From: Streptomyces sp. cf386
GTDB taxonomy: Bacteria > Actinomycetota > Actinomycetes > Streptomycetales > Streptomycetaceae
Assembly: GCF_900103585.1 (NCBI RefSeq)
Contig: NZ_FNHV01000007.1
Span: 288,627-352,626 of the forward strand
Length of the DNA: 64,000 bases
Direction: 5' to 3'
Made by a program: the position numbers and the translations under genes. This document shows, in pieces, positions 19,178 through 27,605 of this stretch (position 1 is the stretch's first letter; each line of letters opens with the position of its first letter). The notes under the pieces were generated by a model. The model was not told the DNA's origin, did not search any database, and was given only the letters and a program-made list of their open reading frames with translations.

Positions 19178-19689
19178 TCCAACTCCTCCAGCTCTTCCTG
19201 GCACCGCTCAAGCCAGTCGAGGTCGGCCTGCAGATGCAGCATCGCGCCCTCTATCAGCAGGTGGGCGATGCGGTTGTCCCGGTCTTCGGCGGCGGCCAGT
19301 TTCGACAGTTGACGCATGGTGTTCAGGTACTGGCGCCGCTGTCTGTTGATGAGGGCGACCTGGTCGGCGAGGCCGCTCTGCGGGGCGAGCGCCAGCTTCA
19401 TGAAGAACTCGTCCCGCACCCGCGGCTCGTCCTCGGGCTCCTCGAACCAGGCGCGCAGCGCCTCCCGCCCGGCGTCGGTGAGGTGGTAGACCTTTTTGTT
19501 GGGCCGGCTGGACTGCTCGACATCCTCGCCCTCGATCAGCCCTTGCTTCTCGAGACGGCCGAGGGTCACATAGATCTGGCCGACGTTCGGCTGAGGGTAC
19601 GCGGAGCCCAGCGTCTGCTCAAGGTCCTGCTTCAGCTCGTAGCCGTGTGCCGGGCCGCGCGCCAGCAGGGCCAGGAGGGGCAGCCGCAC
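19174..19689 (-). CDS. PadR-family transcriptional regulator
   Basis: 171 residues. The N-terminal winged helix (LPLLALLARGPAHGYELKQDL, then the wing GLIEGEDVEQSSRPNKKVYHLTD) is typical of PadR, with a C-terminal coiled dimerisation domain (Vir-like). PadR proteins usually repress a neighbouring exporter and release on binding its substrate. GTG 19689 is preceded by GGAGGAG. It heads the ABC operon, and a short inverted repeat ATACCT-AAC-AGGTAT lies 54 nt upstream of the start (19743-19757), a candidate site. Confidence 0.9.
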   Translation of the reverse strand: MRLPLLALLARGPAHGYELKQDLEQTLGSAYPQPNVGQIYVTLGRLEKQGLIEGEDVEQSSRPNKKVYHLTDAGREALRAWFEEPEDEPRVRDEFFMKLALAPQSGLADQVALINRQRRQYLNTMRQLSKLAAAEDRDNRIAHLLIEGAMLHLQADLDWLERCQEELEELE

Positions 19690-19742
19690 TCGTGCTCTCC
19701 TCCTAGCATCTGGGTAATGTGCCGCGAGGCCTAGTATCGCGC

Positions 19743-19757
19743 ATACCTAACAGGTAT
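19743..19757. promoter_or_regulatory. Inverted repeat between padR and the solute-binding gene
   Basis: ATACCT-AAC-AGGTAT is a perfect dyad in the divergent region. It resembles PadR-type operators in size and AT content. It overlaps a longer element shared with the GH13 promoter (19744-19762). Confidence 0.45.
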
Positions 19758-19762
19758 ACATG
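19744..19762 (+). promoter_or_regulatory. 19-bp element shared with the GH13 gene start
   Basis: TACCTAACAGGTATACATG here and TACCTAACATGCATACATG at 21228-21246 differ at only two of 19 positions. In both, TAACAK lies 6 nt before an ATG. Either a common operator or a common leaderless promoter core. Confidence 0.5.
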
Positions 19763-19813
19763 GCCTCTGACCCAGGGCGAAGACGACCGGGGCCGGTGTG
19801 CAAGGAGGAACCT

Positions 19814-21091
19814 ATGCGGTGGATCCATGCCGCCGGTAGGGGCCTTCTCGTTCTGGTCGTGGTCATGACCGGCTACGTCACCGCCGGCGGCCACGCCGAC
19901 GAGGGCGCCGGAAGCGGCCGAGGGCCCCTGACCCTCGCCACCGCCGGTGACCTCACCGGCTATCTCGGCCCCCTCCTGGAGGGCTGGAACCGCACCCACC
20001 CCGACGAGAAGGTCACCCTCGTCGAGCTGCCGGACTCCGCCGACGAGACCCGCGCGCAGATGATCACCGACCTGCGCGACGGTGGCGACGGCGGCGGACG
20101 CTTCGACATGCTCAATATCGACGTCAGCTGGACCTCGGAGTTCGCGGCGCACGGCTGGATCCGCCCGCTGGCGCGCGAGCGCTTCCCGCTGGACACCTTC
20201 CTGCCACCGGTCGTGGACACGGCGACCTACGACGACCGGCTGTACGCGGTCCCGTACGTCACCAACGCCGGCCTCCTCCTCTATCGCAAGGACATCCTCG
20301 CCAAGGAGGGCGTCGACCCACCCAGAACCTGGGCCGAACTCGAACGCGCCGCGAAAACCATCGCGCCCAAGTACGGGCTCGACGGCTATGCGGGTCAGTT
20401 CCTGCCGTATGAGGGCCTCACCGTCAACGCCGCCGAGGCGGTCTACTCGGCGGGCGGCTCGATCCTGGGCGACGAGGGCGAGCGCGTCACCGTCGACTCG
20501 ACGGGTGCCCGCGCGGGCATCGACTTCCTCTCCCGCGGCGTACGCGAGGGCTGGATCCCGAAGCGGGCACTCACCTACAAGGAGGAGGAGTCCAAGCAGG
20601 CCTTCCAGGACGGGCGCCTGCTGTTCCTCCGCAATTGGCCGTACGCCTATGTCGTCGCGTCGGCCAAGGGCTCGCCGGTCGCCGGGAAGATCGGCGCCGT
20701 ACCGCTGCCGGGGCCGGACGGGCCCGGGACGAGTGTCCTGGGCGGCTCCAACCTCGCCGTCAGCACCCACGCCCGGCACCCCGACTCGGCCGCCCGCCTG
20801 ATCGCGTACCTGACCACCGAGCGCGTCCAGCGCCAGGTTCTCGCGCGCGGGGCGCTGCCGCCCGTACGGGCCGACCTCTACGAAGATCCCGAGCTGGTGC
20901 GGGAGTTCCCGTATCTGCCGACCCTGCGCGAGAGCGTGCTCACGGCTGCGCCGCGCCCCAAGAGTCCGCGCTACGACCAGGTGAGCCTGGTGGTGCAGGC
21001 GGTCGTGCGCGACGCGATGACCGGGCGGGAGACGCCGGAGGCGGCGGTGCGGCGGCTGGCGCGGGAGCTGGCGGCCGTCTCCAGTCGATAG
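19814..21091 (+). CDS. Extracellular solute-binding protein, family 1 (no lipobox Cys)
   Basis: 425 residues of the sugar-type ABC solute-binding fold: LTLATAGDLTGYLGPLLEGWNRTHP near the N terminus, then DVSWTSEFAAHGWIRPL and YAVPYVTNAGLLLYRKDIL, which are family landmarks. Residues 1-25 form a hydrophobic export signal, but where a lipobox would be expected (VTAGG) there is no cysteine, so it is not an evident lipoprotein. ATG 19814 has AAGGAGG upstream; an in-frame ATG at 19760 could be a leaderless alternative. It has no permease of its own directly after it and may share the transporter encoded at 24321-26521. Confidence 0.83.
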   Translation: MRWIHAAGRGLLVLVVVMTGYVTAGGHADEGAGSGRGPLTLATAGDLTGYLGPLLEGWNRTHPDEKVTLVELPDSADETRAQMITDLRDGGDGGGRFDMLNIDVSWTSEFAAHGWIRPLARERFPLDTFLPPVVDTATYDDRLYAVPYVTNAGLLLYRKDILAKEGVDPPRTWAELERAAKTIAPKYGLDGYAGQFLPYEGLTVNAAEAVYSAGGSILGDEGERVTVDSTGARAGIDFLSRGVREGWIPKRALTYKEEESKQAFQDGRLLFLRNWPYAYVVASAKGSPVAGKIGAVPLPGPDGPGTSVLGGSNLAVSTHARHPDSAARLIAYLTTERVQRQVLARGALPPVRADLYEDPELVREFPYLPTLRESVLTAAPRPKSPRYDQVSLVVQAVVRDAMTGRETPEAAVRRLARELAAVSSR

Positions 21092-21107
21092 TTCGGCCCG
21101 TTCGCTA

Positions 21108-21124
21108 GTTACTTGTTAAGTAAC
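21108..21124. promoter_or_regulatory. 17-bp palindrome GTTACTT-GTT-AAGTAAC
   Basis: A perfect AT-rich dyad between the solute-binding gene and the GH13 gene, 83 nt before the GH13 -35. It is too AT-rich for a typical terminator here and looks like an operator. Confidence 0.45.
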
Positions 21125-21206
21125 GGGGACGTCTCATCTGGCAGGCCAGTGCCCCTATAAGTCCGTATTTGGCGCTGTGACTCGGCAGTAGCCTGTGTTC
21201 CTTTCA

Positions 21207-21246
21207 TTGACATCTCCGCGACACGCCTACCTAACATGCATACATG
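21207..21246 (+). promoter_or_regulatory. Leaderless promoter of the GH13 gene
   Basis: TTGACA (21207-21212), a 19-nt spacer, TAACAT (21232-21237), then six bases to ATG 21244. There is no Shine-Dalgarno, so transcription probably starts at the A of ATG. The -10 lies within the 19-bp element shared with the upstream gene. Confidence 0.6.
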
Positions 21247-22887
21247 TTGAGTAAGTACCACTGGTGGCGCGACGCGGTGATCTACCAGGTGTATGTCCGC
21301 AGCTTCCTGGACAGCACCGGAGACGGCATCGGCGATCTGGCCGGAGTCCGCGCCGGACTGCCGTACCTGAAGAAGCTCGGTGTCGACGGCATCTGGCTGA
21401 GCCCGTTCTATCCCTCGCCGCAGCACGACCACGGCTACGACGTCGCCGACTACTGCGACGTGGACCGCCTCTTCGGCGACCTCGCCGAGTTCGACCTGCT
21501 GGTCGCGGCGGCCCGGCGGCTCGGCATCAAGGTGCTGCTCGACATCGTCCCCAACCACTGCTCCAGCGAGCACGCGTGGTTCGAGGAGGCGCTGAACGCC
21601 GAACCCGGCAGCGCCGCCCGCGCCCGCTTCCACTTCGCCGACGGCCGTGGCGTCGACGGCGACGAGCCGCCCAACAACTGGCACTCCATGTTCGGAGGCC
21701 CGGCCTGGAGCAGGGTGACCGAGGAGGACGGGCGGGCCGGCCAGTGGTACCTGCACATGTTCGCGCCCGAGCAGCCCGACTGGAACTGGCGCAACCCCGA
21801 GATCGGCGCCGAGTTCGACCGCATCCTGCGCTTCTGGCTGGACCGGGGCATCGACGGCTTCCGTATCGACGTGGCCGCCGGCCTCTACAAGCACCCTGAG
21901 CTCCCGGACTCGGACGACCCGGAGGCCGACGCCCGCACCCGCGACTCGGTCAACCCGCTCGCCTGGAACCAGCCCGAGGTGCACCGGGTGTGGCGCCAGT
22001 GGCGTTCCATATGCGAGGAGTACACCGCCCGCGACGGCCGCGAGCGCCTCCTCGTCGGCGAGGTGTCCGTCCCGACCGCCCGCGAGCACGCCCTCTACGT
22101 CCGCTCCGACGAACTCCACCAGGCCTTCTTCTTCGACCTGCTCAGCGCCCCCTGGGAGGCCGACGCCTTCCGCAAGGTCATCTCCGAGGCCATGCAGGAC
22201 ATCGCCGGCACCGGCTCGACGGTCACCTGGGTCCTCAACAACCACGACCAGGTCCGCACCGTCACCCGCTACGGCGAACCCGCCACCGAGGGCAGCGGCC
22301 TCGGCGCCGCCCGTGCCCGCGCCGCCGCACTGCTGATGCTGGCGCTGCCCGGAGCCGCGTACATCTACCAGGGCGAGGAGCTGGGTCTGCCCGAGGTCGT
22401 CGATCTGCCCGACGACGTGCTCACGGACCCGATCTTCCGCCGTACCGGCAGCCGGGCCCGCATCCGCGACGGCTGCCGGGTGCCGCTGCCGTGGTCGGGT
22501 CAGGCGTCGCCGTTCGGCTTCACCTCCGGCGCGGAGAGCGCCAAGCCGTGGCTGCCGCAGCCGGAGTACTTCGCCGAGTACGCCACCGACCGCGCCCTCG
22601 CCGACACCCGCTCCTTCTGGCACCTGTACCGCGACGGTCTCCAACTGCGCGCCGCACTGCCCCAGTTGGGCGAGGGCACCCTGCGCTGGCTGGACAGCCC
22701 GCCCGGCGTCCTGGCCTTCGTGCGCGGGGACGGCCTCGTCTGCGCCGTCAACTTCGGTACGGCGCCCACGCCCGCGCCGGTCTCCGGTACGCCGCTGCTG
22801 TCGAGCGGCCCCTGCCCGGCCGGGGTGCTGCCCGGCTCCACTGCGGCCTGGTGGATGAGCGACGGGACCGAGTCCTCGGCCCTCTGA
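21244..22887 (+). CDS. Glycoside hydrolase family 13 alpha-glucosidase
   Basis: 547 residues, cytoplasmic (no signal). Cleaves alpha-glucosidic bonds of imported malto- or isomalto-oligosaccharides or related sugars. N terminus WWRDAVIYQVYVRSFLD is typical of oligo-1,6-glucosidase/alpha-glucosidase members. Catalytic residues are D209 (GFRIDVA, nucleophile), E273 (LLVGEV, acid/base) and D335 (NNHDQVRT, stabiliser). Translation probably starts leaderless. The gene is followed by a solute-binding protein and two permeases, so it likely hydrolyses what they import. Exact bond specificity cannot be fixed by eye. Confidence 0.92.
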   Translation: MLSKYHWWRDAVIYQVYVRSFLDSTGDGIGDLAGVRAGLPYLKKLGVDGIWLSPFYPSPQHDHGYDVADYCDVDRLFGDLAEFDLLVAAARRLGIKVLLDIVPNHCSSEHAWFEEALNAEPGSAARARFHFADGRGVDGDEPPNNWHSMFGGPAWSRVTEEDGRAGQWYLHMFAPEQPDWNWRNPEIGAEFDRILRFWLDRGIDGFRIDVAAGLYKHPELPDSDDPEADARTRDSVNPLAWNQPEVHRVWRQWRSICEEYTARDGRERLLVGEVSVPTAREHALYVRSDELHQAFFFDLLSAPWEADAFRKVISEAMQDIAGTGSTVTWVLNNHDQVRTVTRYGEPATEGSGLGAARARAAALLMLALPGAAYIYQGEELGLPEVVDLPDDVLTDPIFRRTGSRARIRDGCRVPLPWSGQASPFGFTSGAESAKPWLPQPEYFAEYATDRALADTRSFWHLYRDGLQLRAALPQLGEGTLRWLDSPPGVLAFVRGDGLVCAVNFGTAPTPAPVSGTPLLSSGPCPAGVLPGSTAAWWMSDGTESSAL

Positions 22888-22982
22888 ACCCTCCGCGGGC
22901 GACCCGGTCCGCTGAGCCTCCGCCAGTGATCCCGGCCCTCTGAACCCCCGTCAGTTTCCCCATTCTCGAAGGGACATCAACG

Positions 22983-24314
22983 ATGATGCGACGACGTACC
23001 ACCCTGCTCACCGGCTGTACCGCTCTCGTCCTGGCACTCGGCGCGACCGCCTGTGGCGGCGGGCCGGTCTCCGCGGGCGGCGGCGACAAGGCGCTCAGCG
23101 GTCAGACGATCACCGTGGCCGGTGTCTGGACCGGCACCGAACAGAAGAACTTCCAGAAGGTGCTGGACGCCTTCACCGAGAAGACCGGCGCCAAGACCCA
23201 GTTCGTGTCCACCGGGGACAACGTCTCCACCGTCGTCGGCAGCAAGATCGAGGGCGGCAACGCCCCCGACGTGGTGATGGTCCCGCAGGTCGGTGTCCTG
23301 AAGCAGTTCGCGCAGAACGACTGGCTGAAGCCGCTGTCCGGCACGGCCCAGAAGTCCGTGGACGCGGGCTTCGCACCCGTGTGGAAGGACTACGGCAGCG
23401 TCGACGGCAACCTCTACGGGCTCTACTTCAAGGCCGCCCACAAGTCGACCGTCTGGTACAGCCCCGACGCCCTCGCCCAGGCCGGCGTCGAGCCGCCGAA
23501 GTCGTACGACGACATGCTGAAGGCAGGACAGACCGTCTCCGACTCGGGCCTCGCCGCCTTCTCGGTCGCCGGACAGGACGGCTGGACGCTCACCGACTGG
23601 TTCGAGAACGTCTACCTCTCCCAGGCGGGACCCGAGAAGTACGACGCCCTCGCCGCGCACAAGCTGAAGTGGACCGACGCGTCCGTGGTCGAGGCGCTCA
23701 CCACCCTCGGCAAGCTGTTCAAGGACAAGCAGCTGATAGCGGGCGGCCAGAAGGGGGCCCTCAACACCGACTTCCCGGGCTCGGTGGAGAAGGTGTTCGG
23801 GCCGAAGCCCGAGGCGGGCATGGTCTACGAGGGCGACTTCGTCGCGGGCGTCGCCAAGGACCAGTTCGGCAAGGCGATCGGCGAGGACGCGAACTTCTTC
23901 CCGTTCCCCGCGGTCGGCGGTGGCAAGGCGCCGGTGGTCAGCGGTGGTGACGCGGCCGTCGTCCTGAAGGACGGCAAGAACCAGAAGGCCGGCATGGCGC
24001 TCCTCGAGTACCTGGCGACGCCGGAGGCAGCGGCGGTGTGGGCCGAGGCGGGCGGCTTCCTGTCCCCGAACAAGAACGTCGACCTCGCGTCGTACGGCGA
24101 CGACGTCACCCGTGCGACCGCCAAGTCCCTTGTCGCGGCGGGTGATTCGGTCCGCTTCGACATGTCCGACCAGGCCCCCGCGGCATTCGGTGGCACCAAG
24201 GGCGCGGGCGAGTGGAAGCTCCTGCAGGACTTCCTGCGCGACCCGTCGGACCCGAAGGGGACCGCGGCGAAGCTGGAGGCCGCGGCGGCCAAGGCGTACG
24301 AGAGCCAGGGCTGA
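22983..24314 (+). CDS. Sugar ABC transporter solute-binding lipoprotein
   Basis: 443 residues. Lipoprotein signal with lipobox LGATAC (C24), then a binding domain of the MalE-like cluster: VAGVWTGTEQKNFQKVLDAFTEKTG, APDVVMVPQVGVLKQFA and AAFSVAGQDGWTLTDWFENV. It would hold oligosaccharide outside the membrane for the two permeases downstream. ATG 22983 (or 22986) follows AAGGG. It lies 95 nt after the GH13 gene and 6 nt before the first permease, so probably one operon. No dedicated ATPase is in the cluster; the general MsiK-type ATPase used by Streptomyces sugar importers is the likely partner (known biology, not shown here). Confidence 0.92.
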   Translation: MMRRRTTLLTGCTALVLALGATACGGGPVSAGGGDKALSGQTITVAGVWTGTEQKNFQKVLDAFTEKTGAKTQFVSTGDNVSTVVGSKIEGGNAPDVVMVPQVGVLKQFAQNDWLKPLSGTAQKSVDAGFAPVWKDYGSVDGNLYGLYFKAAHKSTVWYSPDALAQAGVEPPKSYDDMLKAGQTVSDSGLAAFSVAGQDGWTLTDWFENVYLSQAGPEKYDALAAHKLKWTDASVVEALTTLGKLFKDKQLIAGGQKGALNTDFPGSVEKVFGPKPEAGMVYEGDFVAGVAKDQFGKAIGEDANFFPFPAVGGGKAPVVSGGDAAVVLKDGKNQKAGMALLEYLATPEAAAVWAEAGGFLSPNKNVDLASYGDDVTRATAKSLVAAGDSVRFDMSDQAPAAFGGTKGAGEWKLLQDFLRDPSDPKGTAAKLEAAAAKAYESQG

Positions 24315-24320
24315 CCTGAC

Positions 24321-25685
24321 ATGACCGCCACTCTCGTGAAAGAGGCGAGCCGGGGGGCCGCCGCGGGCGCCGGAAAGGAACGCGCCCGGCGCTCGCGGCG
24401 GCGCGGCCGGATCATCGCCCTGCTCTTCGTCTTCCCCGCGCTGCTCCTGCTGGGCGCCCTGGTCGTCTACCCCGTCCTCTTCTCCGTCGGACGCAGCTTC
24501 TTCGACGCCTCCGGCACCCGCTTCGTGGGCGGCGAGAACTACGCCGAGATGTTCCGCGACCCGGCCACGCTCAAAGCCATCCGAAACACCACGATCTGGG
24601 TCGTCGTGGCCCCGGCCCTGCTCACCGGCCTCGGCCTGATCCTGGCCGTACTGGTGGAGAAGGTCCGCTGGGCCACCGCCTTCAAGCTGCTGCTGTTCAT
24701 GCCGATGGCCGTGTCCTTCCTCGCGGCCGGCATCATCTTCCGGCTCGCGTACGACGAGGACCCCGACAAGGGCGTACTGAACGCCGCCGTGGTCTCCGTG
24801 CACGACGCCTTCCAGGGCACGTCGACGTACCCGACCGCCCGGTCGCGCGACGGGCAGGGGCTGACGAAGGCCGCGGACGGCTCGTACCGCACGAGTGCGA
24901 GCGCGTCGCCGGGCGAGGCGGTGACGCTGGGCCTGGTCGGGGTGCTGCCCGCGGATCTCCCGGAGGACGCTCGGCCGGCGTATGCCGCGGCGGAGCGGAA
25001 GGCGGCACCGGGCGAACTGAGCGGCGTCGTGTACCTCGACTTCACGCCCGGTGGGGGAGGGGAGCAGGGCAAGGTCGACCGGCGGGAGAGCGGGCTGCCG
25101 GAGATGACGGTCGAGGCGGTGCGGGCCGGGGAGGCGGTCGCCTCGACGACCACGGCGGCCGACGGTTCGTTCCGCTTCGAGGGGTTGGACGACGGCTCCT
25201 ACACGGTGAAACTGCCGGCGTCGAACTTCGCCGCCCCCTACGAGGGCATCTCGTGGCTCGGGCCCACGCTCGTCACGCCCGCGATCATCGGGGCGTACCT
25301 GTGGATCTGGACGGGCTTCGCGATGGTCCTGATCGGCGCCGGCCTCTCGGCCCTTCCCCGGGACGCGCTGGAGGCGGCCCGGATGGACGGCGCGAACGAG
25401 TGGCAGATCTTCCGGCGGATCACGGTGCCGCTGCTGGCGCCGGTGCTGACGGTGGTCTTCGTGACCCTGGTGATCAACGTGATGAAGGTCTTCGACCTCG
25501 TCTACATCATCGCGCCCGGGCCGGTGCAGGAGGACGCGACCGTGCTCGCGACGCAGATGTGGCTGGTGTCGTTCGGCGGCGGCAACAACCAAGGGCTGGG
25601 CAGCGCGTTGGGTGTGCTCCTGCTGCTGCTCGTCATCCCGGCCATGGTCTTCAACGTCCGTCGTTTCCGAGGGAGTCAGCGATGA
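24321..25685 (+). CDS. Sugar ABC permease (MalF-like) with inserted beta-rich domain
   Basis: 454 residues, far longer than the usual 290-320. The helices and the EAA loop EAARMDGANEWQIF (about 351-364) are those of a MalF-type permease. Between the helix after residue 130 and that at about 308 lie some 150 extra residues, part of which (GLPEMTVEAVRAGE, then TAADGSFRFEGLDDGSYTV) matches the carboxypeptidase-regulatory-like / prealbumin-like beta sandwich. By topology this insert should sit outside the membrane, where it could touch the binding protein as the P2 loop of E. coli MalF does. The stop overlaps the next gene by 4 nt. Confidence 0.9.
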   Translation: MTATLVKEASRGAAAGAGKERARRSRRRGRIIALLFVFPALLLLGALVVYPVLFSVGRSFFDASGTRFVGGENYAEMFRDPATLKAIRNTTIWVVVAPALLTGLGLILAVLVEKVRWATAFKLLLFMPMAVSFLAAGIIFRLAYDEDPDKGVLNAAVVSVHDAFQGTSTYPTARSRDGQGLTKAADGSYRTSASASPGEAVTLGLVGVLPADLPEDARPAYAAAERKAAPGELSGVVYLDFTPGGGGEQGKVDRRESGLPEMTVEAVRAGEAVASTTTAADGSFRFEGLDDGSYTVKLPASNFAAPYEGISWLGPTLVTPAIIGAYLWIWTGFAMVLIGAGLSALPRDALEAARMDGANEWQIFRRITVPLLAPVLTVVFVTLVINVMKVFDLVYIIAPGPVQEDATVLATQMWLVSFGGGNNQGLGSALGVLLLLLVIPAMVFNVRRFRGSQR

Positions 25686-26521
25686 ACGCGGTCAGGCGCG
25701 GCCTGGGTAACGGGGTCGTCCAGGCGATTCTGGTGGTGATCGGGCTGGTGTGGCTGACGCCGCTCGCCGGTCTGTTCCTGTCGTCCCTGCGGTCCGCCGA
25801 GGACACGGCGACGGGCGGCTGGTGGACCGTGTTCAGCAGTCCCGGCCAGCTGTCCTTCGACAACTACTCGGCGCTGCTGGCGAACGCCGGGATCAGCCAG
25901 GCCTTCTGGAACACCGTGCTGATCTCGGTGCCGGCGACCGTGCTGGTCGTGGTCATCGCCGCGCTCGCCGGGTACGCCTTCGCGTGGCTGGACTTCCCCG
26001 GGCGTGAGGCGATCTTCCTGGTCGTGGTGGCGCTGCTCGTGGTGCCCGTGCAGATCGGACTTCTCCCGGTCGCCAAACTCTTCGGCCAGCTGGGACTGTT
26101 CGGCACGATTCCGGGTGTCGTCCTGTTCCATGTGGCGTACGGGCTGCCGTTCGCGGTGTTCCTGCTGCGCAACTACTTCGCCGAGATGCCGAAGGAGATG
26201 CTGGAGGCGGCACGGATGGACGGGGGCAGTGAGTGGCGGATCTTCACGCGGCTGGTGCTTCCGGTGGGGCGGCCGGCGATCGCCTCGCTCGCCATCTTCC
26301 AGTTCCTGTGGGTGTGGAACGACATGCTGGTGGCGCTGCTGTTCGCCGACAGTGCGTCGCAGCCGCTGACCGTTGAACTCCAGTCGCAGATACGGCAGTT
26401 CGGGAGCAACATCGATGTGCTGGCGCCGGGGGCGTTCGTGTCGCTGGTGGTGCCGGTGGTCGTGTTCTTCGCGTTTCAGCGGCACTTTGTGCAGGGGGTG
26501 ATGGCGGGGTCGGTGAAGTAG
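25682..26521 (+). CDS. Sugar ABC permease (MalG-like)
   Basis: 279 residues with six predicted helices and the EAA motif MLEAARMDGGSEWRIF at about 172-187. Partner of the MalF-like protein upstream, with which it overlaps as ATGA. The start was set at ATG 25682 because it is coupled to the upstream stop and begins a normal first helix; the frame is open further upstream but runs inside the preceding gene. Last gene of the operon; a long palindromic element follows immediately. Confidence 0.94.
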   Translation: MNAVRRGLGNGVVQAILVVIGLVWLTPLAGLFLSSLRSAEDTATGGWWTVFSSPGQLSFDNYSALLANAGISQAFWNTVLISVPATVLVVVIAALAGYAFAWLDFPGREAIFLVVVALLVVPVQIGLLPVAKLFGQLGLFGTIPGVVLFHVAYGLPFAVFLLRNYFAEMPKEMLEAARMDGGSEWRIFTRLVLPVGRPAIASLAIFQFLWVWNDMLVALLFADSASQPLTVELQSQIRQFGSNIDVLAPGAFVSLVVPVVVFFAFQRHFVQGVMAGSVK

Positions 26522-26528
26522 GGGTTTT

Positions 26529-26796
26529 CGCCCCCGCCGCCCCTACCCGTCCCATCCTCCAGGGGGTGCCGCCCCTTCGACCCCGGTCCTGGGGGCTGCC
26601 GCCCCCAGACCCCCGCTATCGGCCCTTAAGGGGCCTTGTCCTCAAACGCCGGACGGGCTGAAATGCCCGGACCGGCGTTGAAAGGTGGCGGTCTCGAAAT
26701 CCAGCCCGTCCAAAATCCAGCCCCTCCGGCGTTTGAGGAGCGGGGCTCCAGGGGGCGGAGCCCCTGGGGATGGGACGGGTAGGGGCGGCGGGGGCG
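26529..26796. repeat. Long palindromic intergenic repeat / two-way terminator
   Basis: Fills the space between two convergent genes. The ends are perfect 29-bp inverted repeats (26529-26557 and 26768-26796). Inside are nested perfect arms CCTCAAACGCCGG (26640-26652) with CCGGCGTTTGAGG (26726-26738), and GGACGGGCTG (26651-26660) with CAGCCCGTCC (26702-26711). A local hairpin GGGGCTCC/GGAGCCCC lies at 26742-26764. CCTCAAACGCCGGACGGGCT is a motif I recognise as dispersed between genes in many Streptomyces genomes. It would terminate transcription from both sides. No coding gene is seen here. Confidence 0.85.
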
Positions 26797-26822
26797 AGAA
26801 AATGCCCCCGCCGCCCCCTCAC

Positions 26823-27605
26823 TCACGGCGAAGCAGGCGGATACATGGACCGCGGCAACTGAGACGCCGCCGCCGAGTCCAGCAGCCACAATGTCCTGGA
26901 ACGCCCATACGCCCCCGCTGCCGGCGCCTGGATCTCGCCCGCACCCGACAGGGCGATCGCCGCCGCCTGGGCCTTGTCCTCGCCCGCCGCCAGCAGCCAC
27001 ACCTCACGTGCCGCCCGGATCGCGGGGAGCGTGAGGGTGACGCGGGTCGGTGGGGGCTTCGGGGCGCCGTGGACTCCGACGACCGTGCGCTGGGTCTCCC
27101 GTACCGCGGGGTGTTCCGGGAACAGGGAGGCGACGTGGGTGTCGGGGCCCACGCCCAGCATCAGGACGTCGAACGTGGGGACCGCACCGTGGTTCTCCGG
27201 GCCGGCCGCCCTGGCCAGTTCGTCCGCGTAGGAGGCGGCCACGGCCTCCACGTCCGCGCCGAACGGGCCGTCCGAGGCGGGCATGGCGTGCACCCGCTTC
27301 GGATCCAGCGGCACCGCGTCCAGCAGGGCCTCGCGGGCCTGCGTGACGTTGCGCTCGGGGTCGCCCTCGGGGAGGAAACGCTCGTCGCCCCACCACAGGT
27401 CGAGGCGGCCCCAGTCGATGGCGTCCCGCGCGGGGGCGGCCGCCAGCGCGGCCAGCAGGCCGTTGCCGTTGCGACCGCCCGTGAGGACCACCGATGCCGA
27501 GCCCCGGGACGCCTGGGCATCCACGATCTTCGTGATCAGCCGGGCCGCCGCGGCCTGCGCCATCAGATCCTTGTCGTGGTGCACGACCAGCTGCGGAGTG
27601 CTCAC
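26823..27605 (-). CDS. pgl: 6-phosphogluconolactonase
   Basis: Hydrolyses 6-phosphogluconolactone, the second step of the oxidative pentose-phosphate path. 260 residues of the SOL/DevB family with VLTGGRNG near 41, LWWGDERFLPEGDPERN around 71-87, LLGVGPDTHVASLFP and a C-terminal TLTLPAIRAAREVWLL. GTG 27605 overlaps the opcA stop as GTGA; the open frame continues upstream inside opcA but nothing there resembles this family. Last gene of the tkt-tal-zwf-opcA-pgl operon. Confidence 0.95.
   Translation of the reverse strand: MSTPQLVVHHDKDLMAQAAAARLITKIVDAQASRGSASVVLTGGRNGNGLLAALAAAPARDAIDWGRLDLWWGDERFLPEGDPERNVTQAREALLDAVPLDPKRVHAMPASDGPFGADVEAVAASYADELARAAGPENHGAVPTFDVLMLGVGPDTHVASLFPEHPAVRETQRTVVGVHGAPKPPPTRVTLTLPAIRAAREVWLLAAGEDKAQAAAIALSGAGEIQAPAAGAYGRSRTLWLLDSAAASQLPRSMYPPASP

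Noticed and set aside
15971..19312. Open frame of over 1100 codons on the plus strand
   Set aside because: It is antisense to the ABC permease, ATPase and padR genes, which have clear motifs, starts and couplings. It is an artefact of high third-position GC.
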